Below are positions 13,604 through 26,200 of a DNA stretch of 64,000 bases, piece by piece. A model generated the notes under the pieces. That model saw only the letters and a list, made by a program, of their open reading frames with translations. It had not been told where the DNA came from and made no database searches. The translations under genes and the position numbers were made by a program. Position 1 is the first letter of the stretch. Each line of letters starts with the position of its first letter. Source of the DNA: Phoronis australis (Eukaryota; Phoronida; Phoronidae); assembly GCA_002633005.1 (NCBI GenBank), contig NMRA01000152.1:233182-297181 (forward strand), written 5' to 3'.

Positions 13604-13791
13604 CAGTGGTGGATTAAAGGTGTGTGTGGTGGCCCAGGTGTTTGGCTGTTGATGAAAAATAAATAAAAAAAAGACACGAAAACAAGTTATGGCATTTATC
13701 AAGTTGCAAATTATTGTGGGTGTATTATGCGTGTTCAGGGGGGAGGGGGGAACAGAAGTTTGGAGCTTTGCACCACTTAGATCTGCCACTG
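13604..13791. mobile_element. hAT-like MITE
   Basis: The left end is CAGTGGTGGATTAAAG and the right end is CTTAGATCTGCCACTG, a matching inverted pair of about 16 bases. A G-rich tract lies inside the right half. No clear 8-bp target duplication is seen. It sits about 350 bases before the transporter's first coding exon. Confidence 0.65.
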
Positions 13792-14135
13792 CAATACTCT
13801 AATGTATTTGGGGATAAGGTATTTAGTGGTTTCAGATGCTATGATATGTGGGAAGAGGTGTTAATCAATATCTCGGGTAAATATTGGTTTGGACACAACT
13901 GTTGTGTTTTAACAGCTGACACAAATGGACACAGCTGGGTGTTAATCCCAATGGTTGACACAGCAGATAATATCATATCCCTTAATACTTGTATGGTGTT
14001 GTAGCCTTGGAACAACTTAATAGCTACATACTACTGGGTTAATAGTTAAAAACTGGGTTATTTGCTGTCATTAGTGGCATGCTGGGTCACCAGTAAAGTT
14101 CTATCTCTTACAGATCTGGTAGTTTTCCAGGCAAC

Positions 14136-14278
14136 ATGAAGTACGATGAAGTCCTTCAGACCTTGGGAGAATTTGGCCGCTACCAGCAGATCCAGTACTT
14201 CCTTCTCTGCCTCATATCCATCGTGTCTGCATTCCACTCGCTCAATATGGTGTTTGTTGGCGCCACACCAGAACACTG
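14136..14278 (+). CDS. SLC22-like exon 1
   Basis: Codes residues 1-47 plus two bases: [17 protein letters not shown], then the first membrane segment, ending GATPEHW. The donor is CTG|GTATGT. Its last 34 bases and the donor are the founder unit of the minisatellite that follows. Confidence 0.95.
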
Positions 14279-17200
14279 GTATGTGTATTGTAACTCCCAA
14301 TATGGTGTTTGTTTCGGCCACACCAGAACACTGGCATTTATATTGTAACTTCCAAGGTGGTGTTTGTTGGCGCTACACCAGAACACTGGTATGTGTATTG
14401 TAACTACCAATATGGTGTTTGTTTCGGCCACACCAGAACACCGGCATTTATATTGTAACTTCCAAGGTGGTGTTTGTTGGCGCTTCACCAGAACACTGGT
14501 ATGTGTATTGTAACTACCAATATGGTGTTTGTTTCGGCCACACCAGAACACTGGCATTTATATTGTAACTTCCAAGGTGGTGTTTGTTGGTGCCACACCA
14601 GAACACTGGTATGTGTATTGTAACTTCCGATATGGTGTTGACACCACATCAGAAGACTGAAATGTATATTGTAATCTCATTATGGTGTTTGTTGGCGCCA
14701 CAGCAGAACACTAGCATGTATGTTGTAACTCCCAATAAAGTGCTTGTTGGTGCCACACCAAAACACTGTTATGTATATTGTAATTCCCAATATGGTGTTT
14801 GTTGGTGCCACACGAGAACAGTGCCATGTATATTGTAACTCCCAATATAATGTTTGTTGGTGCCACATCAGAACACAGCTTTAATGTATTAAATTGTAAC
14901 TTCCAATATGGTGTTTGTTGGTGCCATACCAAAACATTGCTATGTGTATTGTAACTCCCAATGTTGTTCTGGAGCTGCAGTCATCAACATATTGTTTTGG
15001 TTTGTGTCACCTAGCTCATCTAATACACAGTTATGGATGAAAATTTTCAAAATAAAATGTTATTGTATAAAATACCTTTTGTTTATAATCATGCCTCATT
15101 CTGTGCTTGGAATATGTTGAAATTTTGTTTATTTGTTGGAATTAGGTTGAATTGTTTTTCTATATTATAGTAACTGGAGCATTTTCTAAATCTGGAATAA
15201 TTTATTGTATCTAAGTTCTTATACCTGTAGGTGCACCATTCCAAATGCAACGCAATTGTCAGGCAAATTTGGTGGAAATCTCTCAAATGACCATTTGCGA
15301 AACCTCACGTCGCCTTGGAAACAGAACAAATTCGGCGACTGGTCACGTGACAGCTGTATGGCGTATAATGTGACTGAGATATTAGATGATGAGGCGCTGG
15401 TCATGTACAATTACAGTTCATGGATGAGTCAGGACGTCAACAGAACCACATACGCATGTGACTCTTGGCAATACAGTCAAGACGTGTTTCACCATACTGT
15501 TGTAACACAAGTAAGACACTGTTGTTTGCTTCCAGTGGTTTTCAATGTCTTCTCAATAACCCCGTGTCGTCATTAGTTGTGTTCCAGTAGTAAACGTCCA
15601 TGGAGACTTCTACTTCTGAATCAGTAAATAACTCTGTGGCTGGGCGTGCGTTCAGTAACATTAGGACCTACGCTAGGACCTAGCTTAAATCTAGCTAAAG
15701 TCGCGTGTTTTCATTTAAAATACACGGCAATATCTCACGTAATATCCTGAAGACTTGCTTTTTAGCGAGGTCCTAGCGTTAGTGAACGGGAGGCGGGATT
15801 CATCTAGTGACCCTACCTTGTTGCCAGTAGTGATGGTCTATTTTGTGAAGAGTCAAATTCGTGATGGCTGTGGTCAGAAAATAATGGCCAACAAACTTTA
15901 GCAACTCGGCAATTAACAGAATATTGATGCTCCCTGTGCGTGGTGCAACCAGTGCCAGATTCATAACGTGTTTTGGTCGTGATAGACCGGCCCAAAAATC
16001 CTCCCCTCATTTTCGGGTCTGTCGAAATTCCTGAGTAAACCACATGCCTTTATTTGGCCGGTTTAACATGCAATTTCGCGCTAATACATATTAGCTGATG
16101 GCGTTAAGATAACAGTTGCCTAATGAAATAACACGTCTGTTTTCACTTATTCGCTCTTTTAATAGAAAGTTCGAAATCTTCTTAAAATTTTGACATCCGT
16201 ACATGCGCTCTCCTTAAATATTGGTGACGTTTTAGCTGAGGTCGCTTTGGTCAGATCATTCGAGTTTGAAGTAACTTTTAGTATTACTAGGCGGTAAAGC
16301 GGTTTTCTTTGGTTTGAATTTCATATCCATTAAGAATTTAATTTACACTTATAATTTCAAAGTAAATACACAGAAATTAGCGTGGAATGTCAATAAACCT
16401 GAGTTAAAATCCCCGAGAAAGTAACAAATTTCATGAATTTATGAATTCGCAGTGCCGCAGTATTCTAAGTAATCCGTTCTTGTGGGTGTCGTGAGCGCGT
16501 GTGTGAACACTTGTGTGAACTGTAAAGTTTCATCGTTTTTTGCTGTTTCAAAATGAGAGTGATGGGTGACCGTGTTCAAGCACATACATTTCTGTCGTAA
16601 AGCGAAAATCCCAATCTGATGAAAATCGACACTTACTTCAAGAGTTAACAATTTTTGTCAGAAGACATTGAAAAAATCCGGAAGGAAGTTGGATGAAAAA
16701 TGACACTAAAATTGTTGAAAATTTACCGAAAGTTTTTGCTTCAAAATTCCATCTATTTTCCACAAAAATTATCGTGAACTTGTTAAGACCACCATGTTAC
16801 GATCAATGCTGAATGGCGGTTCGACCGTGACACAGATATTTGGTGGTTACCGTATACTATCCATAAACAAACATGTGTTACAAATTCTGTATCCGTGTTC
16901 GTTAAAAACGAATTGGTAGAGTATGTTGGAGTGATCGCGATATAATGCGACTCGATTGTGCTTTTCCTGAACCTTCTAATTCAATGTGTATATATTGGGT
17001 TAACTAAACACTTGTCGAAAAAGTGCTGTACTGTATAAACCCTAATGCTGCCGAAAAAAGTTTCATATTATGAACGTTATGTTGACGTTCAAGGCATCTC
17101 ACCATTCACTTAAAAGTAGTCCCATTGCCAGACCAGGCGTAATTATATGTTTATTGCCCCCTCAGCCCAGTGGTAATGAACTATTGAAATCGGTGATAAA

Positions 17201-20200
17201 AGCGTGACAAGTTTTTAGTCTCTGTAACCCCAGGGATTCTATCACGATCATTTCACGTTTTGTTAAAGAGGCAGTGCGGCCTAGTAGGATGGGCATCGGC
17301 TTCTTTTACTGAATTTTGTCGGTTTGAGTCCCACTGGGGCACACTGATGGACCCTTGAATGTGTTCCCTAGCTCCTCAGCTCGGTTTTAACAAAGCGTGA
17401 TCAGTACAATGGGCCCACCTGAGCGGCTGGCGCACGTCTGGTACAACATGTACAAAACCACCTGCAATTATTTTTTAATATATTAACCAGTGCCAGGTTA
17501 AGGTTTTGTTGGATCCGAAACTATAGGAAGTCTTGAAGACTTGGTGATTTGACCTCGGTGCTGCCCCATTCATCACGATACTGATTCATTCACAATCTTT
17601 TAATGGCTAAGCTGTCTCTGCTGACAACTTAGGTGCGTGATCTTAAATTTGGATCCCAGCTTTTCAAAATGTGACGAGTCCACGTTCTGTTGGCATTGTT
17701 GTTCTGGTATTAACCCTCTCTTGATACTAACCAGCGGATGGGTCTTTCTGTTAACATTGGCACTGTACAGTCTCACTAGGTTTTCTCTGGCAATGCACAC
17801 GTCAATGGATTTGCTGCCTGTCTTCCACTTTATCAGAAATGAAAAGTTGTGAATTGTTTAATGTCAAAAATTTATTCTGTTTAACATTTTTAGCGATTTC
17901 CTTTCCACTGAAAAAGGAAGCGAGGCTCCGAAAAAAGTTGTCAAAACTACAAAATTGACAGTTTTCGGCCCAAAACCACAACTTCAGTCTGCCAATGAAG
18001 GACTTATTCTAAGATAAAATTTCCTACAGATTCCAAAAATGTGGTCCAAAAGTGCTGCCATCCAACTAGATTTTTTTTGTAATTCGGATTGCTTGAGGAG
18101 TACCTGAAATCACAGCAGATTTCTCAGTCACTGCACATCAATGCAGCAATGCTATAAGTGGCTGCCATTTTGAAGAAAAATGTTACTGCAGCCGTAGTGG
18201 ACTTTTCTCATACCTAGCATGTTCACGTTACAAGTACACGCAAACCAGATTTAATGAACCCGATGGTAATGCCTGTCTCAAAATTGCAACCAAACCTGGT
18301 CTACCCCAAATATTTGATTTCTAGGGAGTGCAAATTCAGCCATCGCCTGCAGTCTAACTGTACAGTGCCCCCTATTACTGTGTGGTCAATAACTCAGTAT
18401 TCTGTGTGTGCATTCACCTTAACTCCTTGTATTTAGTTTAACCTGGTGTGCGATCAGAAGTTTATACTCACTACTGCCAAGATGCTGTTCTTTGCTGGGC
18501 GACTTGTTGGTGCATTTAGTGTGGGGCATTTGTCAGACAGGTGAGTTGTTCATATACAGCTGAACATGATAGTCCTTCATTTACAGTTGGGCTAAAGTCG
18601 TTGGATACTCATAAATCTCTTGCAATCTCTGAAGTTACAACTATTACTAAAATCTCTTGGTCTATTTACACCGACCTCTTGTCTATTTACACTGTCACGA
18701 CGTTTTGGTCGGTCTATTCTCCGGCCATTGGCGGGTGTTCCTACGTTCTTAGAAGAACAAGCACGAATATGTGGTACACTCATCATGGTGTGATTTTTTT
18801 GTCCAAGACAGGATTTGAACCCACGACTTCTGAAACTACAGATAATTTGAGTCCAGCACCTTAACCACTACACCACAGAGTCATAATACTAGTTGTAACA
18901 CGCCACCACCTCAGAGCGGTTTTAGAAAGTCACCTCTGATGTGTGCCGCACACATTCTCTTATGTGTTGCACACACATCTGCTATCAGGACCTGCCCCTC
19001 CATCCATCGACTTCTTGATATCCTGGCGTCTTGAAATTTATCATTAATAAAAATGCTCAATCGGTAAGGTATATTGTGTGTTATGGTTAGTAACAATTGT
19101 TAATAAAAGTTAATGTTTTTTGGGAGGAAATGACTTGTGGAAAATGATAATTTTATTCTGAACAAACTGTAGAAAATGAAAACTCAAGAGTGACTGTTTT
19201 TCATGTCCCCATGGTTATGATTCTGCATTCCCTTATTTCAGTTATATTTCAGACTGATGTCAGTAACAATGATGATCTCAACTCTTATTTCAGATTTGGC
19301 AGGCGGCCAGTGTTTTTCATCTTCATTGCTCTACAGGTGATCGTGGGGTGTGTTGTGGCCTTCTCACCAAATCTGCCCTTCTTTCTTGTCCTGTACTTCT
19401 TTCAAGGTCTCATACAGACTGGGGTGTTCCTAGTCGCTTATATTCTTGGTAAGACACATCGAGATCAACTAAAACGCATTATTGTGTCCATTAGGACTAT
19501 TGGCAGACAGCCGAACTACGAGCTGAGCTGATGGCTCACATCAAGCTGAGAACAACAGAGGGCGCTAGTGGCTACAAATTTTCTCATTTTCATGACTTGA
19601 TGTGAAGTTGTCTGCTCGGCTGTCGCTCACCTAAGGCTGCCAGCTCATATTGTAGCTCTCCGTCTGCAGTGACCTTTAGCACATTACATATTACATCACA
19701 TTTCCCAATCGGCAATTCAATGGTCTTAATAGTTGGAATTATTGTAGACACTTTCCACATCACGCTTACTTTTATGAGGGATTCTTTTGTTTGGAATTTC
19801 AGGGGACGTGGGTGTCAGTGATAACCACATTATTTCCCACACCATTTTAGATACTGTGGACTTAAAACTAAATTCGTCTTTGAAAATTAATGGTTTTCGA
19901 TGTTTGGTCTGCAAAATTTTGTTGATAACCAACATTATGAAAATGTACAAAGTAGGCATTGCAACTAATGTCTCTTTGTTGAGATGTCCCAACCTCTGTT
20001 GTGTTATCTTGCTGAGCATCACAATGGAGCGACTTGACAAGTGTGTACCACCCTTTATTAGTGATCTTAATTACCCCCAAAGAATGCACTGAAATTGGAA
20101 AGGGAGAGGGTTCCTGATGTAGAAAGTCTTAAAGGTAGATTGTCCCAAAAATGTGCTCACACTTCAAATGACAGTAACTGTGCTATTTAGGAACAAGATT

Positions 20201-23200
20201 ATTTGTTTATTGCTGGTCAAAATAAATGCGTTGTTGGTTGACTTGGGAAAATTTGTCTTCACACTTCCTTGGTGTTTTTGAGTTCCAGTAGCATTGCACG
20301 ACTAATTTTCATTCTCCAAAACTCAGTAATTTGCCATTCAGTGCAGTTGACAGCTCACGTTCCTCCTTTCACAACTGCATGTAACCTTACGGTAGGCTCA
20401 AGTGTAGAGTCTGTTCCATAATAACTGAATTTGAATTCCCAGGGTTGTACTTAAGTGTGTGTACATTTAGGAACACCCTGTATTGCTTACCCGGCCTTTG
20501 TCAATGTTCAGTGATTGATATATTTTCTTTGAGTTCCTATTGGCCTTTTACTGTTAGAGAGTTATGGGACATTTGTCCTTCTTCAAACCTACTGGTTGCA
20601 ATGTTTGTTCTCTGGTTTAATTGGTTGGTCAGATTCAGTTTTATAGCAATGCCAATCCAACACTCCACTGCAAGTATACCACAAATTTCTAACCATAGAA
20701 AGGGTCGGTCGTGCCTCAAAATTAAAAAGAAGCTTATTAGAAGTATGTGAAACTGGATCCCATGCTCAGTTTTCGAGAGGATTTGTATGATAAACCTTTG
20801 CAACTTTGTCCTCTTTGCTAATGGTCTGACGTTACGAATTTTGACATTCTACATATTAAAGGGATTGCCAGCATACACTCATTTGAGTCTGAATAAACTT
20901 AGGAATGAAGTTGTCCGCATACTGCAGAGAACAACTAACAGTTTATGGGGTCATGCTACTGTTGCATTTGGTGTACTGAAGATTATGAGTGTTTAGTCTA
21001 CATAAACTAGCGAGTATTTGACCGTGGTTTCGAGGCGGATTGCCACGGAGATTCTCCATTTTGGGACGCAACATAGCAGGAAAGTCAGGCGAAATTATAT
21101 TGTTTTCATTTCTGAACAAAAATGACTTTTCAGGAAAATTTGCTTTGGTTTTTGCACATGGTTTGCATGGCGTATTTTTTGAGCATTTGCAAACAATGTG
21201 GTAGGCCTCTGAAAAATAGAAATACATGGCAATTTTAGCAACTGTTTGTGTCCCATATTCAAGAATTTTTCTGTAGTTTGTGTTGATTTTTGTAGTCGAC
21301 AACTTGCTATGCGTGTTTTACAGGTACTGAGCTTGTTGGTCCCAGCTATAGGAAGGTGACGGGCTTTGTAATTCAAGGGTTCTACAGTATCGGCTTTATG
21401 TTGTTAGCTGGGATAGCGTACCTTATCTGGGACTGGAAATACCTGGAAGTGGCCATTAGCTTACCTGGCATTGTTCTCATAGTGATCTACTATTGGTGAG
21501 TCATCCAGTGCCTAAAAAATGTGGAGAGTGGAGTAATACCTGAGTATGGATCTATTTAACTGGGGTCGTTTTATCCAAGTTTGAACATCCACCTGTAGGT
21601 GATGTCATTGCAAATGTTTTTTCAGAAGAGTGAAAACATTGCAATTGATGAGAAGTTAATGATTATTCCTACTCAGACTTAATTAATGAGCTGTGTGCAA
21701 ATTCAAGTTGAAGTTACGACCATCTTGGCCAAGAGGGGACTTGCAACCTTTGATAAAACGACCTCCTGGGGCTGTTTTGTGATTATGCTTTTTGGAAAGT
21801 CGGACTGTGATTCAGACATCGTAGCACCATAATATCTCGGAGTTCTCTGAAATGCTGTTACGGCAGCAATGGTACAGAATTTGAAAATCATTGTATACAA
21901 CTTATTTGGTACACCTTTTCTTTTAGGGATAAATGCTGGGGAAAATAAGACTTCATATTTGTCCATCATCTTGGTGAGGTTTTTCTGTATGTGAATATCT
22001 TTTTTTGAATGAAATGTTTATTGATTCAATCATCCAATCAGTACATAGTTGTACAGCAATATGAAATCTAGTCAAGTACATCAAACAAATTACGAACTTT
22101 ATCGAACCCTATAAAAGCTAATTAAGCAAAAAAGAAGACCACCTTGCCTGGAATCTCTCAGGATCCAATTTATAATTGCAAATAATTTTTTCCAGGTTGT
22201 GGTAATCACATACCTCACGTAAAAATGACTGAGAATTGGGCTTAGCCTTTTGCAGTCTTTGCCTGTATAAGTGAAATTTCGCTAAGCAAAGAATTAAATT
22301 TAATCTTCTAATCTACAGGCTCCAAACAAGGCGGAAGACTTTTTTAACTGCAGAGGGAAATCTCACTGATTTATATTCCATGTTTTAAACATCCCCAAAA
22401 CTTCTGAACAATTGAACATTCCCAATTTAATGTAGAATTGTTTCTTCATGTTGCTCACAGAAAGAACATAATGACGATTCTCTATTTTCTTTAAATAAGA
22501 GTTTGTACCAATAAGTCTGTGGTTGATACGGAATTGAAACCATCTGAGTCTGACATTGGAAGTACTATCATGATAAATTACAGAATGAATTTTTTTCCAA
22601 GACTGAGTATCATCGCATAAATTAATTTCTCTCTCCAACTTCAATTCTGTGACAGGTTTTACATACAATTTGGAAATGAACAATTAATAGATTTTTCCCA
22701 TCACTTTATTTTCTGAGGAGATTTGAAAAATATGTTCTGGAAAAAGTGGAGTGACTATAGTACTGTTGTCTCTTTGATGGTTCCAAGAACGAAGTATTGA
22801 ACTTCGAATTCCATAAAAATGAGTAATGCAAGGGTAAAATTGAAAACGTGTACAAAAGGTATGATAATCATAAATATATCCTTTATCAGGGTCAATTAAA
22901 TCGTATACGTATCGTATACCCTTTTGAAGCCACTGGTTTCAAAAAATTGGACTACTGTCTATACAAATTTTGGGGTTATATCACAAAGGTTGGTACAAAG
23001 GATCATCTATCTCACGCAGATTGATAAATTCGTATAAGATATAAAAATATCCTTCCAAAAATATACTTGGTACGGTTAGCTACTTTAAGGAAAAAACAAG
23101 AACCTAACTGAAAAGAGTAATTTTTGTATATTATTATTAGGAATAGTTTCACATAAAATATTTAGCCAAGGAGTGTTGTTGTAATAAATTTTGAAGAATC

Positions 23201-26200
23201 TCCAAATCCAAGTCAGTTTGATAGCTATGACAAATAATGGAACATGGACCACATTCCCACCTCCATCTTCAGATTTCTGTACCATGGTTTTCCTATCTCT
23301 AGAGATTCTATCAGAAGAGGTACCCCATATATAATTAAAAAATATTTTTTAAGTGTCCTTAAAAAAAGTAGCACTTGGAAGAGGAAGTGTGTAAAAGAGG
23401 TGAATCAGTTTTGGTAATAAAAAAGATTTGATAACCGTTATCTTACCAAAGGTGGTTAAATTTCTTTTTGACCAATTTTCAATGCCTTTTCTATCCTCGT
23501 TTAATTTTACATCTTAGTTTAAGTGAATCATGTTGTGTAAGTTGACAGAGAAGGTAATTCCAAGAGATGTGCACTGGGAACTTGCCCATTTTAAATCTTT
23601 TTCATAGCAAAACTTATCACCACAACATATCTTGGAACCAATCCATATACAAACAGTTTTATCGATATTGGGTGTCAAACCAGAATACTTAGCAAACTGA
23701 TCAGGAAGGTTATAAGTGACGATTTTAAAGAGGTCTCTTAACCATCTAAATAGAGTACCTTGTCGTCTGCATATTGCATTAATTTATACTGTAACAAGCC
23801 TTCTCACATTGCCTCAACATAGATGCCATAATTTTGGCACACAACAAAAAAGATAAGGTGAAAGGGGATCCCCTTGTCTGCAACCTCGGCAAATGTTAAA
23901 GTACTTAGACGTAAAGCCATACTGAATGACCGAAAGTTGGACACTTTCATTGAGTATTGTAAACCAACGAATAATATCGTCACCAAAATTGAAATAGTGT
24001 AGAATTTTCTTCAGAAATACCCAGGACATAGAATCAAAGGCTTTTTTGAAGTCAATTAATACCAGAAGCCCAGAGTCATTATCAGGAGTTAAATATTCCT
24101 TCTTTGTTTTAACTATGATGTCTTTCACATTACTGATATATTCTACATCACGTAATAAGGATTTGTTAAGTCGCCATAGATCTTTACCTCTAGCAAATTT
24201 AGAGGCCTGAATAGAAGTCACGACACAATGATGATCAGTTCTACAACCTGGGGACGTTTCAATATTTTCTATCCAAGAGGAAAACTCGTTGTACACTAGA
24301 AAAAAGTCCAGATGCACTTGCTTACAAGGGTTAATTCTGAACCAAGTGTAGCTTGTTGTATTTGGGTTTCGTAACCGCCATGGGTCGACCAAATTTAACT
24401 GTGACATCAGACTGATAACTTGTTTTCTTGCAGACGGATTGTTTTGGTGCTTGTATCCTAAACAGTCAAGATTGAAATCCTGAAACAAATTCCAGTCACC
24501 TTAAATGATTATGAACTATGAATTGTAGTCAGAGACTACTTGAAGCAGGGTTCTAAAATTTGAGGGTCATCCTTGTTGAGACCATAAATATTAGCTAACG
24601 TTATTGAGTCTCGATTTTCGACAAGTAATTCGTAATTCGATGACAACAGGGTTACCTTTATCATCATGGTGGGTTCTACCAACTTCACATTCAAAGTTAT
24701 TATTTAGCAATATGCAGATACCTCTCGATTCTCTTGTTTCAGGGCTCATGAAAACATCATATCCTCACTGGGCCCTAGTAATAGAAATTTCTGATTCAAT
24801 AAAATGAGTTTCTTGAAAGCAATAGATACCACAACACTTCCATCTCAAAAATTCAAAGACATCCTTTCTCTTAATTTTGTCCCTTAGTCAGCAGTTTAAA
24901 GTTAAGATACTAACCATGTTCCGATGAAAGACATGACAAATCGGGTCCATAAATAAAAATACTAAGTGCGATATATATAGAACGTAGACAAGTTGGTGAA
25001 TCAACAAAAATTCCACCCAGAAATATGTAAAAAAACAAAAAGCGCGCGGCTAAAATGTACTTCACCACCTCCATGATACACACTGGACAACAGCTAAGAC
25101 AATACCCGCATTCATAGACCTGTGTTGATATGCAAATAAGGTGTAGACACAATGAAAGACTCAACTGAATGGAATGCTGCCCGCATCGGTCAACTTTACA
25201 AGTAGATGTAATGGGCCGATGCCTAAAAACAAGCAAAGACTGTCCTATCTGTTACAAAGTCAAATCAATAGCTAACATACCGTAGAAAAGATACCAAAAA
25301 CATACCGTCGGCAAAATGCTGTGTAAGCATATCATATGAGCAATAAACCAAACAATATTTTGCAATCTTAAGTTAATGAAATTATAGAAACACTATCTTC
25401 ACTCACACGCAGTCATTGGACTTGTTTAACCTGACGAACTCTCGTAAGTACGCAGGAATGTCCTGAAAATTATCCACGACTTACGATCAATATGAAGTGT
25501 GTCTCTGGTTAGGAAATCAAATTTCACTGAAGGACACTGCATTCAAAATCAGGATGAGCGACTTTCTCCTCTGTACCATTAGCCAGGGGAAATCTTCATT
25601 CACAAAAAATTCTGTACCCTTGAAGTACCTAATTTTCTCTTTTTGTTCGAAAAAGGTAAATTTCGCAATAATAGCCCGAAGTTTTCCATTCTTTTTCACT
25701 CCTGTTCTATGCACTCGCTCGAATGAGACGTCTGTTATGTTGAAAAGCGTTTTCAAAATGGCCACATAGCTTTTCTTTACAGGACTCTCCGTCGCTTTCT
25801 TGAATGCCACCGAATCTAAGGTTTGAACGGCGTGATTGAAACTCGATATTACATACTAGTTGTTTCATCAGGTTTTCATTTTCTTCCGTCAGTGCCCTTA
25901 TGTTTGGTTCATTGTTTTTAGAGCTTTGGCAATAGAATACTTGATTTCCGACAGAGTTGAGCTCATGCCTGCTAACTGTTCTTTGATAGATGAAAGCCAC
26001 GAGGGCTCTGTCTCGGGTGCAGTACGAGTTTCGCTACTCATAGAAGCTGACCTCGTAGCCACAGTATAATCAGCGATAGTCTTCTTCTGTTTAGAGCGAC
26101 CCATTATTCAAAAACGTGCAAGCAGAAATACAATTAAGTTAATTTTTTATGAAAAATTTGAATTTCTCTGGGCGTCTCAGCAGAGCTCAGTCCTCAACAC

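Larger units (their letters stand above)
15511..18436 (+). other. Intron 2
   Basis: It contains a MITE (about 15648-15790) and a SINE (17271-17470). A 71-codon plus-strand frame at 17637-17852 and other short frames show no recognisable domain. Confidence 0.7.

Noticed and set aside
14058-14932. Several open frames on both strands across the minisatellite
   Set aside because: They only repeat the translated 55-bp unit. Reading on from the real exon 1 meets a stop at 14346, and the family match resumes at 15231.
18793-18890. Candidate tRNA genes here and at 17271 and 40300
   Set aside because: A and B boxes are present, but acceptor stems are incomplete and the sequence continues into shared repeat bodies, so they are SINE heads.
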